Part shown: positions 1 to 5,585 of the stretch, one piece after another
How positions within the stretch are numbered: the stretch's first letter is position 1
Layout of the letters: each line of letters starts with the position of its first letter
Source of the DNA: Clostridiales bacterium
GTDB taxonomy: Bacteria; Bacillota; Clostridia; Oscillospirales; Oscillospiraceae
Length of the DNA stretch: 6,094 nucleotides
Assembly: GCA_021200895.1 (NCBI GenBank)
Contig: JAJQFX010000263.1
Span: 1 to 6,094 of the forward strand
Direction: 5' to 3'
Notes under the pieces: generated by a model
The model's database searches: none
Told to the model about the DNA's origin: nothing
The model's input: the letters and a program-made list of their open reading frames with translations, nothing else
Position numbers and translations under genes: made by a program

Positions 1-9
1 ATTCATTGC

Positions 10-39
10 ATTATACGGAAATCACGGAAATTTTGTGAT
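10..39 (-). promoter_or_regulatory. Possible leftward promoter
   Basis: Read on the minus strand, a perfect TATAAT lies at 15-10. ATCACA at 39-34 matches four of six bases of the -35 consensus, with an 18-base spacer. Transcription would start near base 3 and leave the window to the left, so its gene is not visible. The flanking DNA is AT-rich against a GC-rich background, as expected of a promoter. A hexamer match in AT-rich DNA can arise by chance. Confidence 0.35.
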
Positions 40-41
40 TT
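19..41. promoter_or_regulatory. Dyad AAATCAC-N9-GTGATTT, possible operator
   Basis: AAATCAC (19-25) and GTGATTT (35-41) are a perfect 7-bp inverted repeat separated by 9 bases. The dyad covers the spacer and -35 part of the possible leftward promoter, which is where a repressor or activator would bind. The left part also contains a direct repeat, ACGGAAAT at 15-22 and again at 24-31. The binding protein cannot be named. The stem is not followed by a T-run, so it does not look like a terminator. Confidence 0.3.
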
Positions 42-50
42 ATTTCGCAT

Positions 51-160
51 AGAAACCCCTCCACCGGCTGCCGCCGGCCCTCTCCGCCGTCAAGCGACAG
101 TTCCGCTGCGCTCCCTGCCCCGAAAGGGGGCTGGCCTTGCGGCCAGCCCGAGGGGGTTCT
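51..160. repeat. Palindromic intergenic repeat element, about 110 bp
   Basis: The ends are inverted copies: AGAAACCCCTC at 51-61 pairs with GAGGGGGTTCT at 150-160 with one mismatch in 11. Inside are a small hairpin CCGGC/GCCGG (64-68, 73-77) and a perfect 9-bp stem GGGCTGGCC/GGCCAGCCC with loop TTGC (128-136, 141-149). A competing GCCCC-GAAA-GGGG hairpin overlaps the left arm of that stem. The element is GC-rich and sits sharply between AT-rich flanks. Similar AACCCCTC...GAGGGGTT palindromes are, to my knowledge, scattered through intergenic DNA of gut Firmicutes, resembling REP or MITE elements. There is no coding potential and no clear target-site duplication. Confidence 0.55.
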
Positions 161-202
161 TTTGGCATATTTAACCGAAAATTTGATTTCCGTGTTCCGG
201 CT

Positions 203-232
203 CTGGCAAATGTTGTCCGTCTGTGGTATAAT
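203..232 (+). promoter_or_regulatory. Promoter of the aldo/keto reductase gene
   Basis: A perfect TATAAT at 227-232 is preceded by TGG, giving an extended -10 (TGnTATAAT). CTGGCA at 203-208 matches four of six bases of the -35 consensus with an 18-base spacer. Transcription would begin near 239, leaving a leader of about 70 bases before the ATG at 309. This is the only convincing rightward promoter upstream of the gene and looks sigma-A dependent. Confidence 0.65.
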
Positions 233-308
233 ATTGTTTCAGCTGGGACTGTGGCCCGCGCCGCAGCCGCCCAGCCCTATCCTACTTAGAAAGTGAGTGT
301 ACAGAACC

Positions 309-1448
309 ATGCGTTATCTCCCGTTTCAGGAAGCGGAGCTTTCCATTCTGGGCATGGGCAATATGCGCCTCCCCACGGCAGGGGAAGAACGGGGCGCACC
401 CATCGATGAGGAAAAGGCTCAGGAAATCATTGACTATGTCTACAGCCACGGCGTCAATTACTATGACACGGCTTATATGTACCACGGCGGCAAGTCCGAG
501 TGCTTCATCGGTAAGGCGCTGAGCAAGTACCCCCGGGACAGCTACTATCTGGCCGACAAAATGCCGGGCTGGGATGTGAAGCAGCCGGAGGACGTGCCCG
601 CCATCTTTGAGGAGCAGCTCCGCCGCTGCGGTGTGGATTATTTCGACTTCTACCTCCTCCACAACATGAGCGACGGCTCCTTCCCCATCTACACCGACCC
701 CAAAATGGGCGTGGTGGACTACCTGCTGGAGCAGAAGCGGGCAGGGCGCATCCATCACCTGGGCTTCTCCAGCCACGCCACGCCGGAGATGCTGGAGGAC
801 TTCCTGAACCGCTACCCGGACACCTTTGAGTTCGTCCAAATCCAGCTGAACTACCTGGACTGGACGCTCCAGGACGCCAAGCGCCAGTATGAGATCATCA
901 CCTCCCACGGCCTGAAGGTCTGGGTCATGGAGCCTTGCCGGGGCGGGCGGCTGGCCTCCCTGTGTCCGGAGGCGGACGCCATGCTGAAGGAGGCGGAGCC
1001 GGAGCAGTCCATCGCCTCCTGGGCCTTCCGCTTCGTCCGCACGCTGCCGGAGGTGCAGGTGGTGCTCAGCGGCATGAGCACTCTGGAGCAGGCGGAGGAC
1101 AACGTGGCCACCTTCTCCAACCTGGAGCCGTTGAGCCAGGAGGAACTGAACACCCTTTGGAGCGCTTTCGATCTGTTCCACCGCACCGTCAACGTGCCCT
1201 GCACAAAGTGCCACTACTGCGACGGCTGCCCCGTGGGGCTGGACATCCCCGACCTGCTGGCGCTGTACAATGACATCAGCGTCTACGCCAGCGGCAGCGC
1301 CCACGGTAAGGTGCGGGAGCTGCCGGAGGAGAAGCTGCCCAACCGCTGCATCGCCTGCGGGCGCTGCACCCGGCTCTGCCCCCAGCGTATCGACATTCCC
1401 GGAGCGATGAAAAAGTTTGCCGCCATCTGCGACGCCGACCGGGCGTGA
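309..1448 (+). CDS. Aldo/keto reductase with C-terminal 4Fe-4S domain
   Basis: Predicted 379-residue cytoplasmic oxidoreductase: an NAD(P)H-type aldo/keto reductase barrel followed by a ferredoxin-like tail. The catalytic tetrad is visible as D53 and Y58 (in DTAYMY), K84 (LADKMP) and H118 (LLHNM). The coenzyme-binding end of the barrel has GGRLA and GMSTLEQAEDN (about residues 212-266). The tail has two cysteine sets: C298, C301, C304, C307 (CxxCxxCxxCP) and C347, C350, C353, C357 (CxxCxxCxxxCP), enough for two 4Fe-4S clusters. Such fused enzymes are common in anaerobic Clostridia; their substrates are mostly unknown, and nothing here identifies one. ATG 309 is chosen because the weak ribosome site AAGTGAG (291-297) is better spaced for it. 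An in-frame GTG at 297 would add MYRT and cannot be excluded. The gene has its own promoter and terminator and is probably monocistronic. Confidence 0.92.
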   Translation: MRYLPFQEAELSILGMGNMRLPTAGEERGAPIDEEKAQEIIDYVYSHGVNYYDTAYMYHGGKSECFIGKALSKYPRDSYYLADKMPGWDVKQPEDVPAIFEEQLRRCGVDYFDFYLLHNMSDGSFPIYTDPKMGVVDYLLEQKRAGRIHHLGFSSHATPEMLEDFLNRYPDTFEFVQIQLNYLDWTLQDAKRQYEIITSHGLKVWVMEPCRGGRLASLCPEADAMLKEAEPEQSIASWAFRFVRTLPEVQVVLSGMSTLEQAEDNVATFSNLEPLSQEELNTLWSAFDLFHRTVNVPCTKCHYCDGCPVGLDIPDLLALYNDISVYASGSAHGKVRELPEEKLPNRCIACGRCTRLCPQRIDIPGAMKKFAAICDADRA

Positions 1449-1486
1449 AACGCACAGCACACAGAATCGCATAACAGAGAAAAAAA

Positions 1487-1513
1487 CAGCAGCCCGATGG
1501 GCTGCTGTTTTTT
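1487..1513 (+). terminator. Intrinsic terminator after the aldo/keto reductase
   Basis: CAGCAGCCC (1487-1495) and GGGCTGCTG (1499-1507) form a perfect 9-bp stem with the 3-base loop GAT, followed at once by six T (1508-1513). The stem is preceded by seven A (1480-1486), so it could also stop transcription coming from the right. It lies 38 bases after the stop codon and isolates the reductase from the regulator operon. Confidence 0.93.
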
Positions 1514-1545
1514 GCCGTCACTTGTTCACAGAAAATTCATAATTA

Positions 1546-1561
1546 TACTTTTGAAATAGTA
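1546..1561. promoter_or_regulatory. Operator site 1, over the -35 element
   Basis: TACTTTTGAAATAGTA matches the derived palindrome TACTATTGCAATAGTA at 14 of 16 bases. It abuts and just overlaps the -35 element TTGACA (1562-1567) of the repressor gene. Bound repressor here would hinder RNA polymerase. It is the first of three similar dyads; its centre is 28 bp from that of site 2. Confidence 0.6.
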
Positions 1562-1590
1562 TTGACATCTTCAAACTATTGTAGTAGTAT
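1562..1590 (+). promoter_or_regulatory. Promoter of the blaI-like/M56 operon
   Basis: A perfect -35 TTGACA (1562-1567) and -10 TAGTAT (1585-1590, four of six consensus bases including the key T-A and final T positions) are separated by exactly 17 bases. Transcription should begin near 1597. The element is embedded in three operator-like dyads, so it should be strong when free and shut when the repressor is bound, giving autoregulation. Confidence 0.8.
1574..1589. promoter_or_regulatory. Operator site 2, in spacer and -10
   Basis: AACTATTGTAGTAGTA matches the palindrome TACTATTGCAATAGTA at 13 of 16 bases. It covers the promoter spacer and almost the whole -10 hexamer (1585-1590), so a bound repressor would directly block polymerase. 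Its centre is 26 bp from that of site 3. Confidence 0.65.
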
Positions 1591-1599
1591 AGAGACACA

Positions 1600-1615
1600 A
1601 ACTATTGCAATAGTA
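1600..1615. promoter_or_regulatory. Operator site 3, just after the transcription start
   Basis: AACTATTGCAATAGTA differs from the perfect palindrome TACTATTGCAATAGTA only at the first base; its inner 14 bases, ACTATTGCAATAGT, are a perfect palindrome. It lies a few bases after the expected start and ends one base before the ribosome-binding stretch GGAAAGGGG (1617-1625). As the best of the three copies it is likely the primary site. The outer TACT/AGTA half-sites fit the general look of BlaI/MecI-family operators. Confidence 0.7.
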
Positions 1616-1634
1616 TGGAAAGGGGCTGTGCGCT

Positions 1635-2018
1635 ATGGAAATCAAACTGTTCGATTCGGAGTTAAAGGTGATGAACGTCCTCTGGCGGGAGGGGGACAAG
1701 ACCGCCAAGGAGCTTTCCACCATCCTGAACGCCGACATCGGCTGGAACCAGAACACCACCTACACCGTCATCAAGAAGTGCGTCGCCAAGGGGGCCATCG
1801 CCCGCAGCGAGCCTCACTTCCTGTGCCATGCGCTGATTTCCAGGGAGGAGGTGCAGGCGGCGGAGGCGGAGGAGCTGATCGGCAAGCTGTTCGACGGCTC
1901 CGCCAACCAGCTGTTCGCCGCCCTCCTGGGGCAGCAGAAGCTGTCCGGCGAGGAGCTGGCCCAGCTGCACCGGCTCATCGACCAGCTGGAAGCGGAGGAC
2001 AAGGATGAACCTGATTGA
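1635..2018 (+). CDS. BlaI/MecI/CopY-family transcriptional repressor
   Basis: A 127-residue winged-helix DNA-binding repressor, the usual length for this family. Residues 1-70 form the winged helix: LFDSELKVMNVLWREG begins helix 1, TAKELSTIL is the helix before the recognition helix, NQNTTYTVIKKCVAKGAI is the recognition helix and following strand, and RSEPHFLCHALIS is the wing. Residues 71-127 are the C-terminal dimerisation helices. In BlaI and MecI the repressor is inactivated by cleavage in this C-terminal region after the paired membrane protease is activated; by alignment from memory the matching place here is near A96-L97, but the staphylococcal Asn-Phe pair is not present. The start has the ribosome site AAGGGG nine bases upstream. 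The gene overlaps the M56 gene by 14 bases, so the two are translationally coupled, and it probably represses its own promoter through the three dyads upstream. The regulated signal is unknown; no beta-lactamase gene is adjacent. Confidence 0.92.
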   Translation: MEIKLFDSELKVMNVLWREGDKTAKELSTILNADIGWNQNTTYTVIKKCVAKGAIARSEPHFLCHALISREEVQAAEAEELIGKLFDGSANQLFAALLGQQKLSGEELAQLHRLIDQLEAEDKDEPD

Positions 2019-3498
2019 GATGAGCGTCACCGGCAGCGTGATGATCCTGTGCATTGCGGCGCTGCGGCTGCTGGCCGGGCGCTGGCTGCCCAAGTGGACG
2101 TTCCACGCCCTTTGGGTGGCGGCGGCCCTGCGGCTGGTGCTGCCCCTGTCCCTCCCCCTGACGGTCAGTAACCGGACGGAGGCCGTCTCGGCGGCCCAGG
2201 CGGTCACTGAGGCGGTGCAGACCCGGCTGGAGCCCACCGCAGGTTCCGCTTCCGGCCAGGAGGCAGCGTCCGTCAGCGGCGGCGGTGCGGCCCTCCAGGC
2301 CGCCACCCCGGCCCAGGTGCTGGGGGCCGTCTGGCTGGCAGGCAGCCTGGTGCTGGCAGCCCTCTGACTGTATAGCTACCTCCGGTGCATGGGGCGGTTC
2401 CGGGCGTCTCTGCCGGACGACGCGCCGGAGGTGCGGCGCTGGCTGGAGGAGCAGCGCCTCCGCCGCCCCCTGGAGGTGCGGGTCTCCGACCAAATCACCT
2501 CCCCGCTGACCTACGGCGTCCTCCGCCCGGTCATCCTCCTGCCGAAGCAGATGGACCGGCAGGACAGCGCCGCCCTCAACTATGTGCTGGCCCATGAGCT
2601 GGCCCACGTCCGCCGGTGGGACGCGGTCACAAAGCTGCTCTTCGCCGCCGCCCTGTGCGTCCACTGGTGGAACCCCCTGGTGTGGCTGCTGTACGCCCTG
2701 GCCAACCGGGACGTGGAGCTGTCCTGTGACGAGGCGGTGCTGCGGCAGTTTGGCAGCACCGCAGGGCCGGCCTACGCCCGAACCCTCCTCCGCCTGGCGG
2801 AGCCAGGTTCGGTTCCCCTGCCGTTTTACAACGGCTTTGGCAAACACGCGATGAAAGAAAGGATCGTGGCGATTATGAAGTTTAGAAGAAAGTCGACCTT
2901 CCTCACCCTGGCCGCAGTGGTGCTGGTGATTGCGGCGGTGCTGTTCGCCGCCGTGGTGGTGAGAGAGACACAGGCGCAGGACGTGACCCCGGTGCCGGAA
3001 TCGGAGGCCAGCTTCACCCTGAACGGGGTGACGTATCCACAGAACCCCGTCTTGCAGGATTTTATTGACCGGGGCTGGGTTATAACAGACGTGGCCGAGC
3101 AGCAGGGCACTTCCCCGGATGGGGTCGCCAAGCCGGATGTGCTTTATGATACAGGGTACACTTTGGAGAGCGGAGATTACAATATCACTGCTTACTTAGT
3201 TGAATCCGATGTCAAAAGCGGATTGGATGCTGGTGAATGTCGGTTGAGAAGCCTCAGCGTTTGGGGAACAGATGTTGAGAGCTTTAACCTGTTTGGTCAG
3301 GAAATGGTGGGCATCAACCAGGACGAATTACAGGACGCTCTGGGCGAGCCAACAACGAGAAGCCAGAATACCACGGATTTCATTTATTCCTATTCTGTTC
3401 CAAAGCAGAGTATTTCTGATGTGACATTTTCCTTCAACATAAAGGCAAGTGAGCAGGTTGGACAGATGCTGGTGGTCTTTGAGGGGTATGACAGCTGA
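2005..3498 (+). pseudogene. BlaR1/MecR1-like M56 zinc protease sensor, in-frame TGA
   Basis: Read through the TGA at 2365-2367 (codon 121), this is a 497-codon membrane protease and antirepressor. Segments: transmembrane helices near 6-23, 34-53 and 105-125; a cytoplasmic-facing M56 domain with TSPLTYGVLRPVILLP (167-182), the zinc motif HELAH (H197, E198, H201) and a third ligand E238 in VELSCDE; a last transmembrane helix at 297-319; then about 178 extracellular residues. That tail is far shorter than the BlaR1 penicillin-binding domain and does not look like one. It begins FTLNGVTYPQNPVLQDFIDRGW and holds DALGEP, as in uncharacterised Firmicute cell-surface proteins (inference). The start has GGAGG (1994-1998) six bases upstream, inside the repressor gene. 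The TGA falls in transmembrane helix 3 and both sides keep the same frame and family signature, so this is a recent nonsense change, a base-call error, or readthrough. No ribosome site precedes the ATG at 2389, so re-initiation there is doubtful. If it is truly dead, the repressor would have lost its inducer arm. Confidence 0.85.
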
Positions 3499-3516
3499 AC
3501 CTCCCCGCCTGACCCA

Positions 3517-3553
3517 CGCCGCCCCACGGTTTTCGCCGTGGGGCGGCGCTTTT
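3517..3553 (+). terminator. Intrinsic terminator after the M56 gene
   Basis: A perfect 13-bp, very GC-rich stem (3517-3529 with 3536-3548) has loop TTTTCG and is followed by C and four T (3550-3553). The T-run is short but the stem is strong. It lies 18 bases after the stop codon and ends the regulator operon. Confidence 0.85.
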
Positions 3554-3572
3554 GCCGCGTTCGACTTTCCTA

Positions 3573-3607
3573 CTGTTAAAATTTTGAAAACTCAGCAAAA
3601 TTAACAG
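3573..3607. promoter_or_regulatory. Inverted repeat upstream of dnaK, possible operator
   Basis: CTGTTAAAATTTTG (3573-3586) and CAAAATTAACAG (3596-3607) are inverted copies, the left arm having two extra A, with a 9-base centre. It ends 17 bases before the extended -10 element of dnaK (3625-3633) and so occupies the -35 region. A 9-base centre is also a feature of CIRCE, the HrcA operator, but the arms here bear no resemblance to TTAGCACTC/GAGTGCTAA. Candidate binding site for an unidentified regulator; being AT-rich, some symmetry may be chance. Confidence 0.45.
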
Positions 3608-3624
3608 TTTCGTCATAGACTTTG

Positions 3625-3633
3625 TGCTACAAT
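3625..3633 (+). promoter_or_regulatory. Extended -10 promoter of dnaK
   Basis: TGCTACAAT is an extended -10 element (TGn followed by TACAAT, five of six consensus bases). No good -35 lies 16-18 bases upstream; TTAACA at 3601-3606 is one base from consensus but 21 bases away. The expected start is near 3640, giving a leader of about 100 bases. It looks sigma-A dependent, with no CIRCE element visible. Confidence 0.6.
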
Positions 3634-3641
3634 AAGGATAC

Positions 3642-3722
3642 GCGCACAGTGATGCTGTTTCTTTTGTGCGCCCCGCAGAGGGGCGCAGGCTCACTGGGTT
3701 TGATTATCTCGCTGTAACAGCG
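3642..3722 (+). promoter_or_regulatory. Structured dnaK leader with competing hairpins
   Basis: Two stems share bases. GCGCACA (3642-3648) can pair with TGTGCGC (3665-3671); alternatively TGCGCCCC (3667-3674) pairs with GGGGCGCA (3680-3687), loop GCAGA. The second form also allows an outer stem CAGTGA/TCACTG (3647-3652, 3691-3696). A last small hairpin CGCTG-TAA-CAGCG (3710-3722) ends just before the ribosome site GGGAGAAG (3729-3736). No T-run follows, so any control would act on translation or stability rather than termination. It matches no riboswitch family that I recognise. Confidence 0.4.
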
Positions 3723-3741
3723 TTAGATGGGAGAAGTTGTT

Positions 3742-5565
3742 ATGGATACCATTATCGGCATTGACCTCGGCACCACCAATAGCTGTGTGGCCGTACTGGA
3801 GGGGGGCAAGCCTGTTATCATCCCCAATGCGGAAGGGGGGCGCACCACGCCCTCCGTGGTCGCCTTCACCAAGACCGGAGAGCGGCTGGTGGGCGACCTG
3901 GCGAAGCGTCAGGCCGCGACCAACTCAGACCGCACCATCTCCTCCATCAAGCGCCATATGGGCACCGATTACCGGGTCAACGTGGACGGCCGCAGCCGCA
4001 CCCCCCAGGAAATCAGCGCCATGATTCTGCAAAAGCTGAAAACTGACGCGGAGGCCTATCTGGGCCATCCGGTGAAGGATGCGGTCATCACCGTCCCCGC
4101 CTACTTTAACGACAGCCAGCGCCAGGCCACCAAGGACGCGGGCCGCATCGCCGGGCTGGAGGTGCGCCGTATCATCAACGAGCCCACCGCCGCCGCTCTG
4201 GCCTACGGCCTGGATCACGGCGCGGCCCAGAAAATTATGGTCTACGACCTGGGCGGCGGCACCTTCGACGTCTCCATCATCGAAATTGGGGACGGCGTTA
4301 TTGAGGTGCTGGCCACCTGCGGCGATAACCACCTGGGCGGCGACGACTTTGACCAGCGGGTAGCCAACTACCTGGTCAGCGAGTTCAAGAGCCAGACGAA
4401 AATCAACCTGGCGAAGGACCCGGTGGCCATGCAGCGCATCCGGGAAGCGGCGGAGAAGGCGAAAATCGAGCTGTCCGCCTCCACCTCCGCCAACGTGAAC
4501 CTGCCCTTCATCGCCCAGACCCGCAACGGCCCGGTGCATCTGGACGTGACGGTGACGCGGGCCAAGTTCGACCAGCTGACCCGTGACCTGGTGGAGCGCA
4601 CCACCATCCCCGTCCGCACCGCGTTGAACGATGCGGGCCTGTCCGCCAGCGAACTGAGCAAGGTGCTGCTGGTGGGCGGCAGCACCCGCATCCCCGCCGT
4701 GCAGGAGCACGTCCGTATGCTCACCGGAATGCAGCCCTCCAAGGAGCAGAACCCGGACGAGTGCGTCGCCATGGGCGCGGCTGTCCAGGGCGGCACCCTC
4801 AGCGGGGCCAACCTGGTGTCCTCCAGCGCCAGCGGCATGGCGGGCAGCCGGAACAATGAGATTTTGCTGCTGGACGTGACCCCCCTGAGCCTGTCCATTG
4901 AGACGGTGGGCGGCGTGGCCACCCGGCTCATCAACCGCAACTCCACTCTGCCGGTGCATTACTCCCAAATCTTCTCCACCGCCGCCAACTTCCAGACCTC
5001 CGTGGAGATTCACGTCCTCCAGGGCGAGCGCCCCATGGCGAAAGACAATAAGACTATCGGCAAGTTCCGCCTGAACGGCATCAAGCGCGCCCCCAGAGGC
5101 GTGCCCCAAATCGAGGTGGCCTTTGACCTGGACACCAACGGCATCCTGAAGGTGTCCGCCAAGGATTTGGGCACCGGCCGCTCCCAGGAAATCACCATTG
5201 CCTCCAGCTCCAACCTGTCTGAGGACGAGATTCAGCAGGCCATCCGGGACGCCCAGGAGTACGCCGCCCAGGACGCCCAGCGCAAGTCCATGATGGAAGT
5301 GGTCAACGAGGGCGAGATGCTGGTGGCCGAGTGCAAGAACGCGGTGACGGTCTGCGGCAAGCAAATCGACAAGCAGCAGCTGAAGCAGGTCAAGAACGAC
5401 CTGAGCAACCTGGAGAAGTCGGTGAACCGCTACACCGGCAAGCCGGAGAAGATGAAGGAGGAGGATCTCCCCGCCCTCCGCAGCGCCATCGACCAGCTGA
5501 AGGGCAGCGCCAGCTACCTGCTCCAGCTTTATCAGCAGCAGAACCAGGACGGCGGCCAAAGTTAA
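3742..5565 (+). CDS. dnaK: Hsp70 chaperone DnaK, divergent and stand-alone
   Basis: A 607-residue cytoplasmic ATP-driven chaperone that binds unfolded segments of proteins with J-protein and GrpE partners. The ATPase domain (about 1-355) has GIDLGTTNS (6-14), K70 in SIKRHMG, VYDLGGGTFDVS (167-178), LGGDDFD (198-204) and LLVGGSTRIP (309-318). It lacks the extra segment Gram-negative DnaKs carry after SIKR. The linker ILLLDVTPLS starts at 374, the beta substrate domain follows to about 490, and the helical lid runs to the end, finishing QQNQDGGQS with no acidic tail. Oddities: 18 residues (356-373) replace the usual four (DVKD) before the linker; Gly of PLSLGIET is Ser385; the usual STAADNQ is STAANFQ (412-418). 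ATG 3742 is chosen because GGGAGAAG lies five bases upstream; an ATG at 3727 has no ribosome site. No grpE, dnaJ or hrcA adjoins, so this may be a second DnaK paralog. Confidence 0.95.
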   Translation: MDTIIGIDLGTTNSCVAVLEGGKPVIIPNAEGGRTTPSVVAFTKTGERLVGDLAKRQAATNSDRTISSIKRHMGTDYRVNVDGRSRTPQEISAMILQKLKTDAEAYLGHPVKDAVITVPAYFNDSQRQATKDAGRIAGLEVRRIINEPTAAALAYGLDHGAAQKIMVYDLGGGTFDVSIIEIGDGVIEVLATCGDNHLGGDDFDQRVANYLVSEFKSQTKINLAKDPVAMQRIREAAEKAKIELSASTSANVNLPFIAQTRNGPVHLDVTVTRAKFDQLTRDLVERTTIPVRTALNDAGLSASELSKVLLVGGSTRIPAVQEHVRMLTGMQPSKEQNPDECVAMGAAVQGGTLSGANLVSSSASGMAGSRNNEILLLDVTPLSLSIETVGGVATRLINRNSTLPVHYSQIFSTAANFQTSVEIHVLQGERPMAKDNKTIGKFRLNGIKRAPRGVPQIEVAFDLDTNGILKVSAKDLGTGRSQEITIASSSNLSEDEIQQAIRDAQEYAAQDAQRKSMMEVVNEGEMLVAECKNAVTVCGKQIDKQQLKQVKNDLSNLEKSVNRYTGKPEKMKEEDLPALRSAIDQLKGSASYLLQLYQQQNQDGGQS

Positions 5566-5585
5566 GGCTCCCTAAAACAAAACAA

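Noticed and set aside
1..296. CRISPR array, tRNA or riboswitch in the left intergenic region
   Set aside because: There are no regularly spaced repeats, no cloverleaf, and the GC-rich palindrome matches no riboswitch that I recognise.
282..1472. 396-codon open frame on the minus strand over the aldo/keto reductase
   Set aside because: It is a shadow of the reductase with biased, domain-free translation, and it runs through the reductase terminator and start region.
1562..2008. 148-codon plus-strand frame beginning at the repressor promoter
   Set aside because: It overlaps the repressor in another frame, starts inside the -35/operator region upstream of the expected transcript start, and becomes a Gly/Ala/Arg-rich shadow.
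2365..2367. Selenocysteine or reassigned TGA as the explanation for the break
   Set aside because: The codon lies in a membrane helix rather than a redox site, no selenocysteine insertion hairpin was evident just downstream, and TGA ends the reductase and repressor genes in this window.
2821..2838. SxxK-type penicillin-binding signature for the sensor domain (SDVK at residues 401-404 of the read-through protein)
   Set aside because: A lone SxxK occurs by chance; the domain is too short and lacks the other transpeptidase motifs.
1975..2847. 290-codon minus-strand frame over the M56 gene
   Set aside because: The plus strand carries clear repressor and protease motifs; the antisense product is rich in Gln, Gly and Arg and resembles nothing known.
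2389..3498. A separate gene starting at ATG 2389
   Set aside because: It has no ribosome-binding site, would begin in the middle of a conserved M56 domain, and is in the same frame as the upstream part; it is better read as the second half of a broken gene.
3434..3694. 86-codon minus-strand frame between the M56 gene and dnaK
   Set aside because: It runs across the terminator, the inverted repeat and the dnaK promoter, has no family resemblance, and has no convincing ribosome site.
3925..5559. Long open frame of 544 codons on the minus strand, antisense to dnaK
   Set aside because: It is a mirror of dnaK codon use in GC-rich DNA; antisense frames over hsp70 genes are a well-known artefact. 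The translation is low-complexity (Leu, Gly, Val, His, Gln) with no domain or ribosome site.
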